Assembly: GCA_019096065.1 (NCBI GenBank)
Contig: JAGUCH010000001.1
Location: 11,842,001-11,906,000 of the forward strand
DNA length: 64,000 nucleotides
Direction: 5' to 3'
From: Paracyclopina nana
Taxonomy: Eukaryota > Arthropoda > Copepoda > Cyclopoida > Cyclopettidae
Of this stretch, positions 38,201-51,061 are shown in pieces; the first letter of the stretch is position 1; each line of letters begins with the position of its first letter. A program made the position numbers and the translations under genes. The notes beneath the pieces were generated by a model that ran no database searches, had not been told where the DNA came from, and saw nothing but the letters and a program-made list of their open reading frames with translations.

Positions 38201-39861
38201 GAGAAATATGATATCAACGATCGAGTCCACCACCAGAAAAGTGATGTCGCTTGTCGAAGTGTAAGTCGTTCGGTACACAGCCAGATTAAATGGTACCATT
38301 ATAACCTGAATAGCAAAAGGGTTAATTAGTACTACTCAATTTTCAACTCGGAGCTTACTAATATGATGATCTAACATGGATGTAGCTCTACAGACTGCAC
38401 TGACTAAATTGAGCGTGAGCTCAAAATATATGAAACGCTCCTAGATATTTTGAATATTGGAACGAAGGTCTCATTATTACTCGGAAGTAATCCTTGTAGT
38501 ATATCACGTAACAAAGTTCATTTGCTGCAATGCAAGAAAGCCGAACTGTTTGAGATGAACCAAGGATTCGCCAGAATTTGATGACTCAAAATGTATGCAA
38601 GGATACATTAGGTTTCCTGTTGTAACAGGACAATGGTATATTCCTTTATAAGAATTTAGAAAGCTCTAGAAGAACTGGTCTGAAGCTAGTAGCTTTCTAA
38701 GTTGATGGCAGTATCGTTTAGCAAAAACGATAAGTTTTTTAAAGCCTAATCTCAAGATCAATGATATTAGCATTTGCACGAGACAGCTGCTGCCAGTTTT
38801 TAAAATGGCCATTTGGCTGGCTGGCTAAATTAACTGAGGCTCATCAGGCTGAGACAACAATATTGCTACTAATCAAAAATGCATGCAGGCTTACCGTGTA
38901 AAATGTCAGTCCTAAAATAACCCAATCCCAAATGACCTAAATAGAGGAAAATAGATTGTTCATGTAATTACTCTTTGCTGTATTTGTAGTCAATTAGTCT
39001 CTTTATTTGTATCCGGGTTTTTTTTTAGCTTTGCTTACCTTGAAGAAGGAATAGTGAAGCAAAATATGGGGCGGGGTTTTGGGCGGCTCATGTCTGTATT
39101 GTGGCAGGTTCTCAGTGAACCGGTTGGCTCCATAAAAAGCACCGATTCCGCCGCCAAAGTATGAATTTGACCCTGTAAAGTTGGATGGACTGCTCATGGG
39201 GGACTTTTTGGCAAGGAAATGGTGGCTTCGGCCCCTATGATGGCCATGGTTGCTGTTGAGGCTGTTCATGGACACGTTGTTGTGGTGATTAGCTGTGGTG
39301 GAGGCCAAATTTTGCCTTGTCCTCGTAATCGTCCAGGCCAACCTCGCAAACTTGCTGAGGTTCGACATCACTGCGGGCCCTTCTAGAGGCTCCTTAAAAG
39401 GTGTGATGTCTCTGAAAGTCACCAGAAAGAGCACAATGATGCTTTGTTCATTTCGAATTGGAACTATTTCCTCTTGCAGCCAAATTCCATGGGCGTTCTT
39501 GCGGTAATACAAAATTTCATACACTCCGCCCAATTGCTTTCCTAGGTTTTCCATCTTTGTATCTGAAAAGAAAGAAGAAAATAGAAGTTTGCCAGGGAAG
39601 CAATGCTCTTGTACCTGTTGTAGCTTTATCGGTTAAGGCACCAATCATGAAATCGCATCTGATTGAATTTTGCATCACTTCTGATCGAGGAAATCCGAGA
39701 AGCTTGGAAAACTCCTCTGAACAGTAGACAACTGGAAAGTCCACAATCTGCGCATTGGCCAATATGAATCCGGTATCGCTGTTTTGAGTCGAGGCTTTCT
39801 TGATGAGTGTATCAAGAAAAGTATTTTGAGGGGCCACAAGGCCACGACGTCCACCAGGCAT
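35298..39861 (-). CDS. eag: EAG-type voltage-gated K+ channel (KCNH1/5 class)
   Basis: Nine exons (39615-39861, 39039-39562, 38895-38936, 37907-38305, 37391-37843, 37205-37339, 36824-37057, 36153-36464, 35298-35807) give 951 residues in frame. The start [16 protein letters not shown] is diagnostic for EAG. Then come the PAS domain, S1 ([14 protein letters not shown]), S2-S3, S4 with regular arginines ([18 protein letters not shown]), the pore with filter S511-I-G-F-G followed by [10 protein letters not shown], the C-linker, the cyclic-nucleotide-binding homology domain ([36 protein letters not shown]) and a C-terminal coiled coil ([19 protein letters not shown]) for tetramer assembly. It forms a plasma-membrane delayed-rectifier K+ channel. 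The intron after exon 6 has a GC donor. The S3-S4 loop is about 35 residues longer than in short EAG forms. The filter has Ile where EAG normally has Val. Confidence 0.93.
37058..37204 (-). other. GC-AG intron in the EAG gene
   Basis: Between the exon ending GTAGATCAG and the exon starting GAGCGAGTGCTG, the donor reads CAG|GCAAGT and the acceptor TTTCTAG. The protein across the junction ([15 protein letters not shown]) matches the family, so this 147-base intron must use the minor GC donor. The surrounding donor bases are full consensus, as is usual for GC-AG introns. Confidence 0.85.
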
Positions 39862-41354
39862 TTTTAGGCCAAGCTTAGTCGATTGGGCATCTATGAAAAA
39901 TACGGCGGGAGGAAACGCTGAACATTGAATGCAACTTGCTCCCCAAAAAGCGCGGCAAATTCCGTTTCCTTTCGCGAGCACACTTGCACTTGAACCAGTT
40001 AAATCACTTTTCAGAGCAGCTAGTAGCCTTTTTGTTGGAGAAGTAGTGCATAAACTGGTAGAGGGGTCCGCTATTCCGTTTTTCCTTGGCCTTTATCCGT
40101 TGCAGCGGCCGCGAATCAAAATAGGAGGGCGCAGCCTTCTCCTACTTCTCTCTGCTGTCAACGCTTTACTATGTGGCCTCTATCATAATACCTGACAACA
40201 ACATCCAATTCTTCACGCAAAGTGCTGGAGCACAATGCCAACCAAGTTAAGCTAAGCTAGATGTTTCAAAGGGTGCCGTGAGCTTTGTCCAGTAAAAGAA
40301 GTAGCAAATATAGGGCTTCTCTTATGGAGTATCGCCTTTGCAATTAAAGAGCTACCAGAATGATGTGAATAATAAACAATAGCACGGACACGCATAATCC
40401 CTTTACGAAACATGATTCCACTTGATTAATTTTTTTGAAGCAAACTATGATGTAGTGCATGCAAGAAAAAACGAAAAAGAAGCATGCTATTTCAGAAAAC
40501 ATTACGAGGCATCTGCTTTAAGTTTATGCTAAATTAGTAGTTTAGAGACTCAAATTATTGCATATGCGGATAAACAAAAATACCAAGGACTCGATTGAAA
40601 TTGTCAGTTACCCTCAGTGCACATTGGCAGCAGATATTGCTGCTAATCGAGGACAAAAAAAAGCCACTGCCACTGGCCCTTAGATATCTAACTGCATGGC
40701 CTTGCGTGAAGTGAAATGAATGAAACTGTGGCCTTTCTTTTTTTCACCGAAACCTGACCATATATTCTCAATCGAACTTGTTCGAATTGCACAAGGCAAA
40801 ATATATGATTGAATAACAAACTGACTCTATAAATGCTTCGTAATAGGCAAAAACCAGCTTCATCGTGTAAGCAATAATTTTCTTATTTTAAACAAAAAGT
40901 TAATTTCCACTTTGCATGATTACCAATCCCTAGGGTGCATATTGCTGAATCCTAAGGGATGTGTGTACTTGCTTTTGACTTTTAAGGTCACGCATCGACC
41001 GAACCTATCAAAAATTAAGTGCCATGGCTCCAAATGAAGCTACCTTCATTATTTTGCAGTAGTTGCTTAATAGTCCAAAATAAAGGTAACACCAGTCAGG
41101 TCTACTTTCACTTACAAAAAAAACCAGCAACTATGTGTATTTAATGCTGATTGGAAAGGATTTTTTGCAAGAATACCCTTTGGCAAAATAAACTTCAATG
41201 ATGATGGACGATTCTAGATGTAGGTACGTATAATCTAATAAATAACCAATCGATACACCAGTACATAACAACTAGAGAAAATGCAATCAGTCTAGGAGGA
41301 TCCACCAGACACTTGAGTTAAATTAAGGATGGGTCACCATGCCAATTTCACTGA
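39862..41354. other. Region between EAG start and PI4KA stop
   Basis: About 1.5 kb. It holds the EAG 5' leader and promoter and, at its far end, the PI4KA 3' UTR. Although the frame upstream of the EAG ATG stays open for some 40 codons, MPGGRRG is the conserved start. A minus-strand ATTAAA near 41140-41145 is a possible PI4KA poly(A) signal. Nothing else is seen. Confidence 0.5.
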
Positions 41355-44300
41355 CTAGTATGGAATTTGATTTTGGTGGTACTGCAGCATGTCATAAGCT
41401 TTGGTGCGGAAATTGAGGAATGAAGTTTTGATAACATTGATTAAATGCTCTGCAGCTTGCAAGTCCGAACATCCTGGCTGAAGCCTTTGCCTGAAAATAT
41501 ATATACACGAAGGTCATTACGTGACGAAAAGCCCATGTCAAATATTTAAATTGTTTGTCCCAATTATGGCACTTTTGAACTAAATATTCTTCTCCTCATC
41601 ACGAGCTATAAAACGCTCGTTGCGTGACCTACAACGGCCACAGGATAATGAAAAAAAGGACTATAGGACAACGAGTGAATATTTTAGACGACTCGCACTG
41701 TAGTTTTACGTTATTCCAAGCTTTAAATAAAGCCTCTTTTAGTCAAAAACCTAGCCTCTATCAATGCCTACAAATTTGGTATATGGTAAAAACGAACCTT
41801 TGCCAAAATTCGTGCTGCCCGTAAAGTGCAAACAAAATTGGCATTGCTTATGATGCTAACACAATTTGATAAATTTTCAGTTGAAAGTGGAACAATTTAC
41901 GCAACCAAATGCTTCATGATTTTGCGCAATCTAAATTATTGTGGTTCTCACGTTTACTATCTCAAAGTTGATTTAGGGTCCACCGGGCCATCTTTGGCCA
42001 TTATGTTCAAGATGATGAAAGCAACAAAGGAAACGAGCAAGGACTTTCACACAAGAAAGTATTTTTGCAATCGCAAATTTAAGGAACCAAGAAGTCGAGA
42101 GTTTTAGTTGCATATGCATACAAATTACTTTAAAAAAACATCTAGGAATCTACCAAATAAGTATTTCCCTTTCCTCAAATCTCTATGCAAAATGAAATTT
42201 CAGAAAATTTTCCTATTTCGTAATAATGTGATTGATCAGCTTGTGTTAAAGCTAATTATCATGCTATACTGCCTAGCTGGTTAAATTGACACAAGTATAC
42301 TCATGAACTACACTGATCTTAAGCCGCGTAGAAATTGACGGATCGAAATCTTACGTGAGCTGTTCTATGGTTTGTCCTCGAAAGCAGGGCAATTCAGTGT
42401 CCAACATCAGCTGAACCAGGTAGATGATGTCCTTCCAATATGGCCTCACGGCCAGGTATGCCTGGACACAGAGCTTCATGAACGTCTTGAACTGAGGCGC
42501 ATCAAAGCGACCTCCCATGATCTCGATGAACTCTGTGGTCAACTTCATGTCCGGCTCGAAAGCAAGGTTCCCACCCGGAGAGCTTTCGAACATGAATCCG
42601 AAATCTGAAAGTTGATTTATTTGAGAAGTGCTTGTAAAACACTGCGACTGCAAGATGGATTACCAATATGAATGATGTGACCGTCTTTATCGATCATGAT
42701 ATTTCCGTTGTGACGGTCCTTGATTTGCAAAAGGTAGCCGAGCACGCTGTAAGCCGCCATTGATGTGATGAAATTTCGGCGCGCAGCCTTGAACCGCTGG
42801 CTGCTCTCGTCGCCAAACTCCTTTTGGAAGTACGTGTAAAGGCTGGTGTTGGCCTTGCGTCCAATCTGATCTCTAGACTTGGCGTCGGGGACACATTCAA
42901 TCACACCACACTACAGAATATTTTTTAGAATCTTGCACTAATTCGGGTATTCGTCATAAATAAGGAACTCACCCCTGGCATGGTGGCCACAACTTTGTAA
43001 GGGAACAAGTACAAATCCAAGCCATTGTTTTGAAAGATGAATTTGAACAGCTCGATAATTTGCAATGCCAGCATATCCTGCCTGCAATCATCGCCAACTT
43101 TAAAAATGGCAGATTTCCACGAATCATTGGGATCCTCCTCCTTGATTGGCGCCACTTCGCCGTTACTGCTTTCACTTTCTTTAAACTTACAGGCCTCCTC
43201 TTCCAGGTTTTTTATTCCAAAATAGCGAACCTGAATTGTTATTTTTGAGATAAATAGCATAGAAATTATTAAACTGTCAACTCGATTAAAATGAAAACAT
43301 GGTTAAGTAGATGTCACACTCACCCTAAAAGTGGCCAAGTAAGGTGCTTTGGCCGCACTCTGCATGGGCTGACCGCTACTCAAGTTGATCTCCAAAACCA
43401 TGGAGTCAGGGTTGGAAGGCAAGTAGCAGCCTTGCCTCAATTTAACCTCTTTTAGCGCATTAATGCATGCAACCTTCCGAGCTTGACCCTTGGGATAGTT
43501 TTTGATTTTTCCAGACACCGATGTGACTTCCTTGAAGAACTCGAACTCTCTCCTGTAAAAATCTCGCGCTCTCTCATCAAATCCATCGACCACAGCATTC
43601 CTCAAACTCTCGAGGATTTTGTACATAACTGGGTCCTTTTCAGTGCCCTCCTCATCCTGGTACATGTTGACATCCATATTCCAAATGAGCTGATGAGCCA
43701 CAAGGTTCGATTGGTTGCTGATCTTCTTGATGAATTCACTCGTGAAGCCCAAATCATCCCAACGAGTAGCCTGGACGAGTTGAGGAATGTAGAACAAAAC
43801 AGCATCGCTGGGATACGAGCTCAAAACCCTGACCGCAAATTGAGCAGTCAATGGGTGGCTTGGAAGATTTCGTGGGCAAAGCAGAGAAAGGGCTTTGACA
43901 GGGGACACCCGAGCCCACGTTAAAATCCACTAAAATAAAAATCGTGCTCATTGATGAATTCTTTTCTAAATGGCAATGTGCTTACAGTCAACTCTGAAGA
44001 GTCATTTTCAAGGCTTTCCGCTGTGAGGAAAAAGTCCAAGGCACGAGGGATGTGGCAGACCTCTTCAGGAAAGCTCCGGACATATCTGGTGACCTCTTTT
44101 TGCAATGTCGCATTATTGTTCATTCGTTGGGGCAAGAAAACAGCCAACGCCGGCGAAATCTCCCAGGCATTCCTGGTATGCTCTCGCCATTGCTTTTCAG
44201 TTTGTCTAAGCCTTACCTGTACCGAAAAAAAATGCAATTGCTATTTTCGAATGAAAGCCAGAATATCTTACATCTTCGTCAAGGAACTTCATGGCATCTC

Positions 44301-47300
44301 CATATTGCCTACCAACATTTCCCAAAGCTGTGCCAAAATCTTGATTGCTCAGAATGGCCACCAGGCTCTCCCTGGAGATTTCCAAGGGATACTGGGTTGT
44401 TACCAGTGTTTCTATTTCCCCAGATAATAGGGCCATGATAAGCCATCTCTTTTTCGTATAATCTTTGACCAAGCCATCTGCAGTACTGACGGCTGGCTTC
44501 AACATCATTGGTGTCCTCAAGGAGGATCTCTTGGTCAAAGTGCCAGTAGTGGAGCCCCCTTGACCGGTGCCAAAGCCAGATGAAGAAGGAGCCCTGAATT
44601 CAGTGGAGATTGACCTCGAGTCGGCATTGAAAATGGTGCTTGAAGTCTCATAATAGTTGCTCGTGGCATTCAAAGCATGTGGGTGGTCTTGGTGTAAAGT
44701 TCCATGCACATCTGAATCCGTCAGGAGACTGGACTTGATGTACTTTCTATCGGAATGCAACATTGTCCAGAATTTTATCAAGATCTGGATGTCCTCCAAT
44801 ATCGTTGCTCCCGTCTGGGTGGGGAAGCTTCGGTCGTTGCAAAAGTAGTCCAAGGCCACAGAGTAGATCCTTTGTCGCAAGATATTTTTGGCTATGGACT
44901 TGGGCAAAGTGTCTCCTTGGAGAAGGCTCATGCCGCAAATCAACAGCCTAAACCTGGTGCCAACGGCAGTTATGTGCCTGTATGGTAATTGCAAAATTAG
45001 AATTATGCAAAAAGCAAGCTCTGGTCCAATAAGTACCTTGACATGGTGGGTAGAATTTTATCTCTTGTTCCATGTCGTCCCAGCCTTTTTCTTCCCACTG
45101 CAATGTCGAGAGTCCTCTGGAGCATGTGACTGAACATATAAATCTGCTCCTGGCTGCAGTACTTCGCAATTTCAATCCTCTCCTGGATGAATTTGATCCA
45201 GAGATCATGGGCCTCGATGTGCTCCGGTTTGAACGGCTTCATGGCATTCTTAGACATTTCATCGGGTGCTAAAGGACACCAGTTGGCCTCTGCATCACTG
45301 AACAGGCCTAGCCTAAGGTGCTGAGTTGAATGCCAAGCTGAGATCATCTCCTGCAAGAAAACCAATTCCAAATCTGGCCTGGCAGATAGTAACCAGTTCC
45401 AACACTCCACTATAGTCTTCATTGCATCGGCCTAAAAATCGAAAACAGTTGATCCAATTCAAATTGATTAATGATGACGATCTTACTTGAAAAAGAATGA
45501 CTGGGGCTCTCGTGAGAGTGAATATTTGCCGTTCATCCATGTTGGGCTTCATCAAAATGAGTGAAGCTGTGAGCTTCCAAACTGCATCATCAAAATTTTT
45601 CATGTCTCTTTTGGAAAAACCCTTGGCTTTGGCAGCCTTAGCCATGATATTGACCTCGTCGCAAAACTTGGACAACAAGGCCTTCTTTTCAAGGTTAGTG
45701 GCTGACAAAATGCCAGCCACAGCAGATGTGTAAGACTGCCTGTTGATCATGCTCAGTTGGAACCTGGAGGAGTCATTGCCGATGCACAACTGAAATGGGC
45801 GCCTTTGGCTGTTTTCAGTTCGGTTTCCCCCAACAGAGAAGCTTTGGATGCACTCAGTGGCCAACGTCACTCCAGGATGGATTTTGATGCCTTCAATCCT
45901 CACTGTGTTAATATACTCCTGCAAATGGGATTGCACTGTATCTGGTGCCCATTCCACTGAAGTCCTGACAAATTCTTTGGACCTCTGAGCAAATTCCTGG
46001 AAAATGTCTTCTCTGCCTTCAACAGTGTCCATTAGGATGACTCTTCGCCGCATTCTGCCCACGTAGACTTCTTGGACCTCCTCGTCATGAACATGAAGAC
46101 TCAATTTTTGCAATGCATTCAGCATTCCAAAAAGGACGGCCTTGCTCCACAGCAAATGGGGAAACTTGTCCACAAGGCAGGACAAGAACCTGTCTGCATG
46201 CTTCCTGATATTCTTGTTCGGGTTATTGAACTCGATCAGCAAGATGATTGCAATCGACTCCAAATTCTGGTCTCGCTCCTTGGTTTTCGGCTTGTTGGAA
46301 ATGGCGTTGCAGAACTCATTGAAAAGCTTGGACACAATGCAAGAGATGCACTCGTAAATGCTAGATTTGTCGCCCTGAAGTGCCTTGTCTTCCAAGTAGT
46401 CGAATAGCTTGTTGAATGTGGTCACATCTGAGCACATCTGGAGCCTCAAGTACTCAAGCCAATAGACTGACAGTAGGTAAATAATCATGCCAAAGGGATA
46501 CTTTTGGGTCAAAGCATATACAGTGGGGTTATTGTCCACCAGGGCAACGAGCGTATTTTTCATCTCCTGCAACTCTTGATAGGTCACGCCTTCTTTCGAT
46601 ATGGCATGGTTGACATTCAACTGCCTAATCTCTGATCGCTCCCCGGACATGAAGGTCAACTTTGGAGCCTTGGCTGCAATCTCCTTTACACCATCATACC
46701 AATCTTGCGGCCACAGGGCTGTATCGTCCTTGGTGAATCCAAAGACCACAGCATAGAGCCAAAAGTCAGAGAAAAGCTTCTTTAGCCTTGGGTTTGGATT
46801 GTCGAAGACCTTTCCGTCAATCCGACGAACGACCACAGCAATAACAGGAATCAAAACCCCAAGATTACCAGCGGAGTTGGTGGCCTTCAAAAGGCCAGTC
46901 TTGTCTGACAGCTTTTTGGCCTCTAGGCCAATGTTGACGTACAATTCAAGCATCTTGATCAAGAAGTCAAACATCAAGGACTTGTTGCCACCAGGTTGGA
47001 TGAATGCTGCTATGTTGCCCAAGGCATTGATCACAGCTCCGGAGCATCTGGGATATCTGCTGGCCTTGCGGTCTTGCTTTGCTCCGTACACAGTTTGACT
47101 AGCTTCACGGATGATTTCCTTGAACTTTTTCATGATCTCGGTGTAAACCGAGTCGTCTTTGTTCCTGGAGATAACAATGCAGCCCATTTGATCGACAAGC
47201 ATGGTATCGTGATCGCCAGAATTGCCATCGAACCATTGGAGTAAAAACTTCAGCACAGCCTTCGTGTTGTCAATTTCATCCGAGGGAATCTCAGAGTGGA

Positions 47301-50300
47301 GTGTGACAGCTATATGTCCCAGGGCCAGAATAGTGTTGTGACTGCTCAAATCCCAATTCCGATCACGGACGTGATCTGGATTGAACAATCTGGTAGTAAT
47401 GGCTGAAACGAGTGCTTTGAGGCAGTTCTGATCACCGTCGGCCAGCTGAGCCCTCAATGACCTGCACATGTTGTTGATGGCGCAATCTCTGAGTTTCTCA
47501 AAAGCATGCCAGCTTTTGGAGTACTTGGCTGCATCCGGAACATCCACATACTGTCTGATGCTCTTGATGCTGTCAGAGGACTCGGTGATTGTTAGGGCTG
47601 GAATTCCGTCGGCTTTTTTAGCTGAGTCGCCCCTATTGTAATGTCGGCTTAACCTCCCCAAAATGGGTGAGGGGGCGGTCAAAAATTCGCGTAGACAGTC
47701 GCTGCTTTGCTTGGACAGCATGGGGAATTTCTCCGCAAGTTTCCCTAATCCCTAAATGAGTAACCAACACGTGAATGGGAGAGCTAATTATCTTCAATAA
47801 CGCTTATTACCTCAATGCAGACCATGATCAACGGCATATGAGCCAAGATTAACTTGTGGCTCGAAGTGGAATTGATCTTGTCAGTGAGCTTGGAAACCAA
47901 ATTGTCCCCGGCTGAAATTATGCAAAGAAAGAGTGATAAGTGAAAGAAAAAGCCAATTAATTCCCTTGATAACCCTCTGTTCATCGAGTTTTTGTTAGCG
48001 TACAGCAAAAAGGGAAAGTTAGGCTAGTTACAAAACTGAAAAGCAACATGCCGCAAAAGTAGAAGTAGCATAGAGAATGTTAGTAATATCGTATGCGGGG
48101 CATTTTACGTTATACCCGTTATTGAAATGCTTATTTTACCATTACCAAATACTGAAGCCTTTGACACCAAATTGGAGGCTAAGAAAGTTGCGAGGAAAAA
48201 TGCCTCTTGGGAGTCCACCACATTCTCCAAATAATCATGAACTGTTTGAAGAACCAATTTTTTTAAAAGGAAACCCATATTATTGCTACTACATAGTGTT
48301 GTTAAAGTTAGCTTCTGTTTACTCCCTCCTATCAGAATTTAAAAATAGATAATTACCATTTTCATCCTTGGTTGCCCACACCAGAATATCAACGCAAACA
48401 GCATTGGTAAGGACCGTGAGTTTAAATTTGTTAACTGGCTTTGCGACCTTTTCTAGACTGTTGCTTTCATGGCTGTCCATCTCACGTGACTGGAGGTCAT
48501 TTTGGCCGGAGAGGAATAGCTGCTTCACATAAACTTGCACCTCCTTGACAAAAGTACCAGTCAATCCTAAAGAACAATCAAGCATCAATCAAGCATCCAA
48601 ATATAATTTAAGTTGATTTTACCATTACTGGACTGAAGCAACTCTCTCATGAAAGAAGTAGCCACAAAGGCCACAGCTTCAGCAAAAGTCTTGTAGGGAA
48701 ATGACCTAACGTCATGCGTTGCATAAAAGTCTGCTACTAATTTGTCTAAATTTTGCAGCAGCTCTTTTTGCATCAATCTTTGCCCAAGCTTGAACAACTC
48801 TTCAGCCAATTTCGACGAGATGAATGACTTGGTACACTCAGCGGTTGTCGTCAAAGGCTGTTGCAACTGGTTGAAGCAAGCTCCCACTCGATTGAACATG
48901 TGCTCAGGCACATTGTAAGTGGGCTTGTCATTATGCAGAGCCAGTAGTCTACGTTGCTCAGCAGACATCATATTGTGACTCTTCTTTCCCAAATTGCTTT
49001 GGTGAACCATCAAATCTGTCCTCAGGCTCTGGCGAAAACTGCAAAAATTCCACGTTGTATGGCACATAATGAGTAAAATTCACTATTTAAATAGCATCAG
49101 CTCTAACCTCAGATCCACAATGGAATCATTAGAATGAGAAGGAGCTATCAAATCTGGGTTGCCTTGAATGATGGTTGACAGTGACCTTGGGATTATGGGC
49201 CTAAAGAAAAATGGGGTAAAAGTAGGTGTACTTTGATCATTTTACTAGGATGATCGACAAGTATAGTTCAGCAGTGTCGATCTCATTAAAAAGCAACTGT
49301 GCTAATGTGTAGATTAGACAACAGACAAGAACTCGGTGGTTGTTTTTGCTCTCCACGTCCAAGACGGTTTTTGCCATGATAAAACATTACCTGCTGACCC
49401 TAAAAGAGCCAGTGGTCAATTGACGCACCAGGCTGGGCCTTTTGGGCCTTTTAGGTGCCTTTTTCTTAGCTGGCTCCTCTAATATCTTCCAAGAATTGCC
49501 ACTATTTAATGTGCATGGTTGTTATTATGATAGGAATTGACATGCATAATATGATGATTGCTTGACGCTTTCCTCAATCATTCAGCAATTTTAAGCAGAA
49601 ATTCGAATGTGTGCACTATTTTGTCCATAATTGTTTGTTTACAAAGTGAGGGGCTTTTAAATTGAAGCCTTTACTATACCTAAAACTGTTGCCATGCAAG
49701 GAAGAAGAGTTGATACATTAACTTTTTCTAGAAGTGCAAAGAAATGTTCCTAGCTAAAGTGACGGAATTGAGTCTAAAGTTACGCCACTTTTTATAGACG
49801 GATTTATGCAAGTGGCAATAAACCTGCAAAATCAACTATCAAGTGGCAGAACTTTAGAATTAATAATACCTGAAATTTGAAAAGCTTTGCTTGGAAATGA
49901 TCAATTGACTAGACGGAGAAGGAGGTGGGGCTTCATTGGGAAACAGCCTAGAAATCAGGGTCTCATCTGAGGCTCCAAACCGACCAATCGATCTACAAAG
50001 GCCAAGCGTGATTGGCACCAAATTTTGACATATCCACGCTAGAATGAACAGTAACTTTAAAACGAGATCTATTGGATAATTCTAATCGTACTCGGTGTGC
50101 CCTGTTGTTCCTCTATTTTGAGAACACATTTTTCCAGAAGATCTTTCTGAGCCTCATTGATTTGGGACCTCACCGTGTCGCTGCTCATCATCGCCATATC
50201 AGATAGCAGCGAGTTGAGAGCGAATGCAAAGACTTCAGCAATTGGCAAATCTAAAAGGAATCGTATGCATTGAGCATTCATCATGGTTTTAAGACAATTT

Positions 50301-50741
50301 ACCATAAGACCCGGGCATCCTTTCAAAAAAGTTGATTTTCAGTAGGTTGCTTTCCACCCATAACAGGTAGGGCAGAATTTCATCTGCATGGCGGCCTTTG
50401 GACTCGAGGAAATACAGACCAAGGCCAATGATCGATGCTCGACCATTGGAGTCGACCAATATTTCCGCATCATTGTTGATTTTATCATAATTCAAAGAAT
50501 GTGGGCACTGATTGAAAAGCGGATCCCGCACTTTTTCCCATGGAGCACCGGGAACACGAGCCCAATTTCTAGCGATTCTGAAAAGTTAAATTTAAAAAGA
50601 AACCAATGACAAACTGTTAAAAATCTATCGGTAAAAAGTTCGGTTTGATTCGAAGTTTAGCGTTTACCTGAACACTGTTTGGCGATAAAATGTCTCCGGG
50701 AATCGCTCCGGAGAAGCCTTCAAAGTTGACATTGACACCAT
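41355..50741 (-). CDS. PI4KA: Phosphatidylinositol 4-kinase III alpha
   Basis: Seventeen exons (50668-50741, 50303-50577, 50092-50250, 49870-50038, 49108-49200, 48623-49038, 48357-48566, 47811-47911, 45487-47751, 45037-45431, 44272-44977, 43986-44216, 43324-43929, 42973-43230, 42664-42910, 42355-42604, 41355-41490) give 2196 residues; human is about 2100. It phosphorylates phosphatidylinositol at the 4 position and supplies PI4P to the plasma membrane, working with TTC7/EFR3/FAM126. The alpha-solenoid contains IAHLPLLICC-like [11 protein letters not shown], and [18 protein letters not shown]. The kinase domain has Lys ~1944 ([18 protein letters not shown]), catalytic DRHNGN (~2051-2056) and DFG (~2069-2071). 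The last exon gives the family ending ([13 protein letters not shown]). Exon 9 alone is 2265 bases. The third donor (CCGA|GTACGA) is weak. The N-terminus ([14 protein letters not shown]) differs from vertebrates. Confidence 0.95.
41491..42354 (-). other. PI4KA last intron (864 bases)
   Basis: Lies between the exon ending CAGCTCAC|GTAAG and the terminal exon starting after TTTTCAG. Two plus-strand ORFs (41624-41824, 41826-42107) fall inside, but neither resembles a known family and neither has supporting signals. Confidence 0.75.
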
Positions 50742-51061
50742 TTTTAATTAACTTCCAAGATAAAATGTCATTTGGTCTGCTGAAACTTCTCTATCTGATT
50801 CAAAACATTTGCGATGCTACGAGGCTAAAGATCCAATAAATTCACATTAATTGTGGCGTTTTTGCGGAAAAAAGTGCTGCTTTTGGTATTTTAAATAATG
50901 TAACGTCACGTGATTCGTAGAACTTAATTCAACCTCCGGCGGGAAAGTCATAATACTCATAAAATGCAGGGTTTATGTTTGGTGTAAGTTTGGATGTTTG
51001 CTGATCATTCTTATATATTCAAATACAGACGTTAAATGCATTTTTAATCATGAGGGCAGTT
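50742..51061. other. PI4KA promoter region
   Basis: About 320 bases between the PI4KA start and the stop codon of the next minus-strand gene. It must hold the PI4KA promoter and the 3' UTR of the Myb/SANT-like gene. It includes GTCACGTGATTC near 50905, an E-box-like CACGTG. No other signal. Confidence 0.4.

Noticed and set aside
41826-42107. Plus-strand ORF inside the last PI4KA intron
   Set aside because: It matches no known family and shows no promoter or poly(A) signal.
49390-49500. Exon-like segment in a PI4KA intron, ending in a good donor (AG|GTAATG)
   Set aside because: No acceptor gives an in-frame join with the preceding exon; the exon at 49108-49200 continues the protein directly and matches the family.
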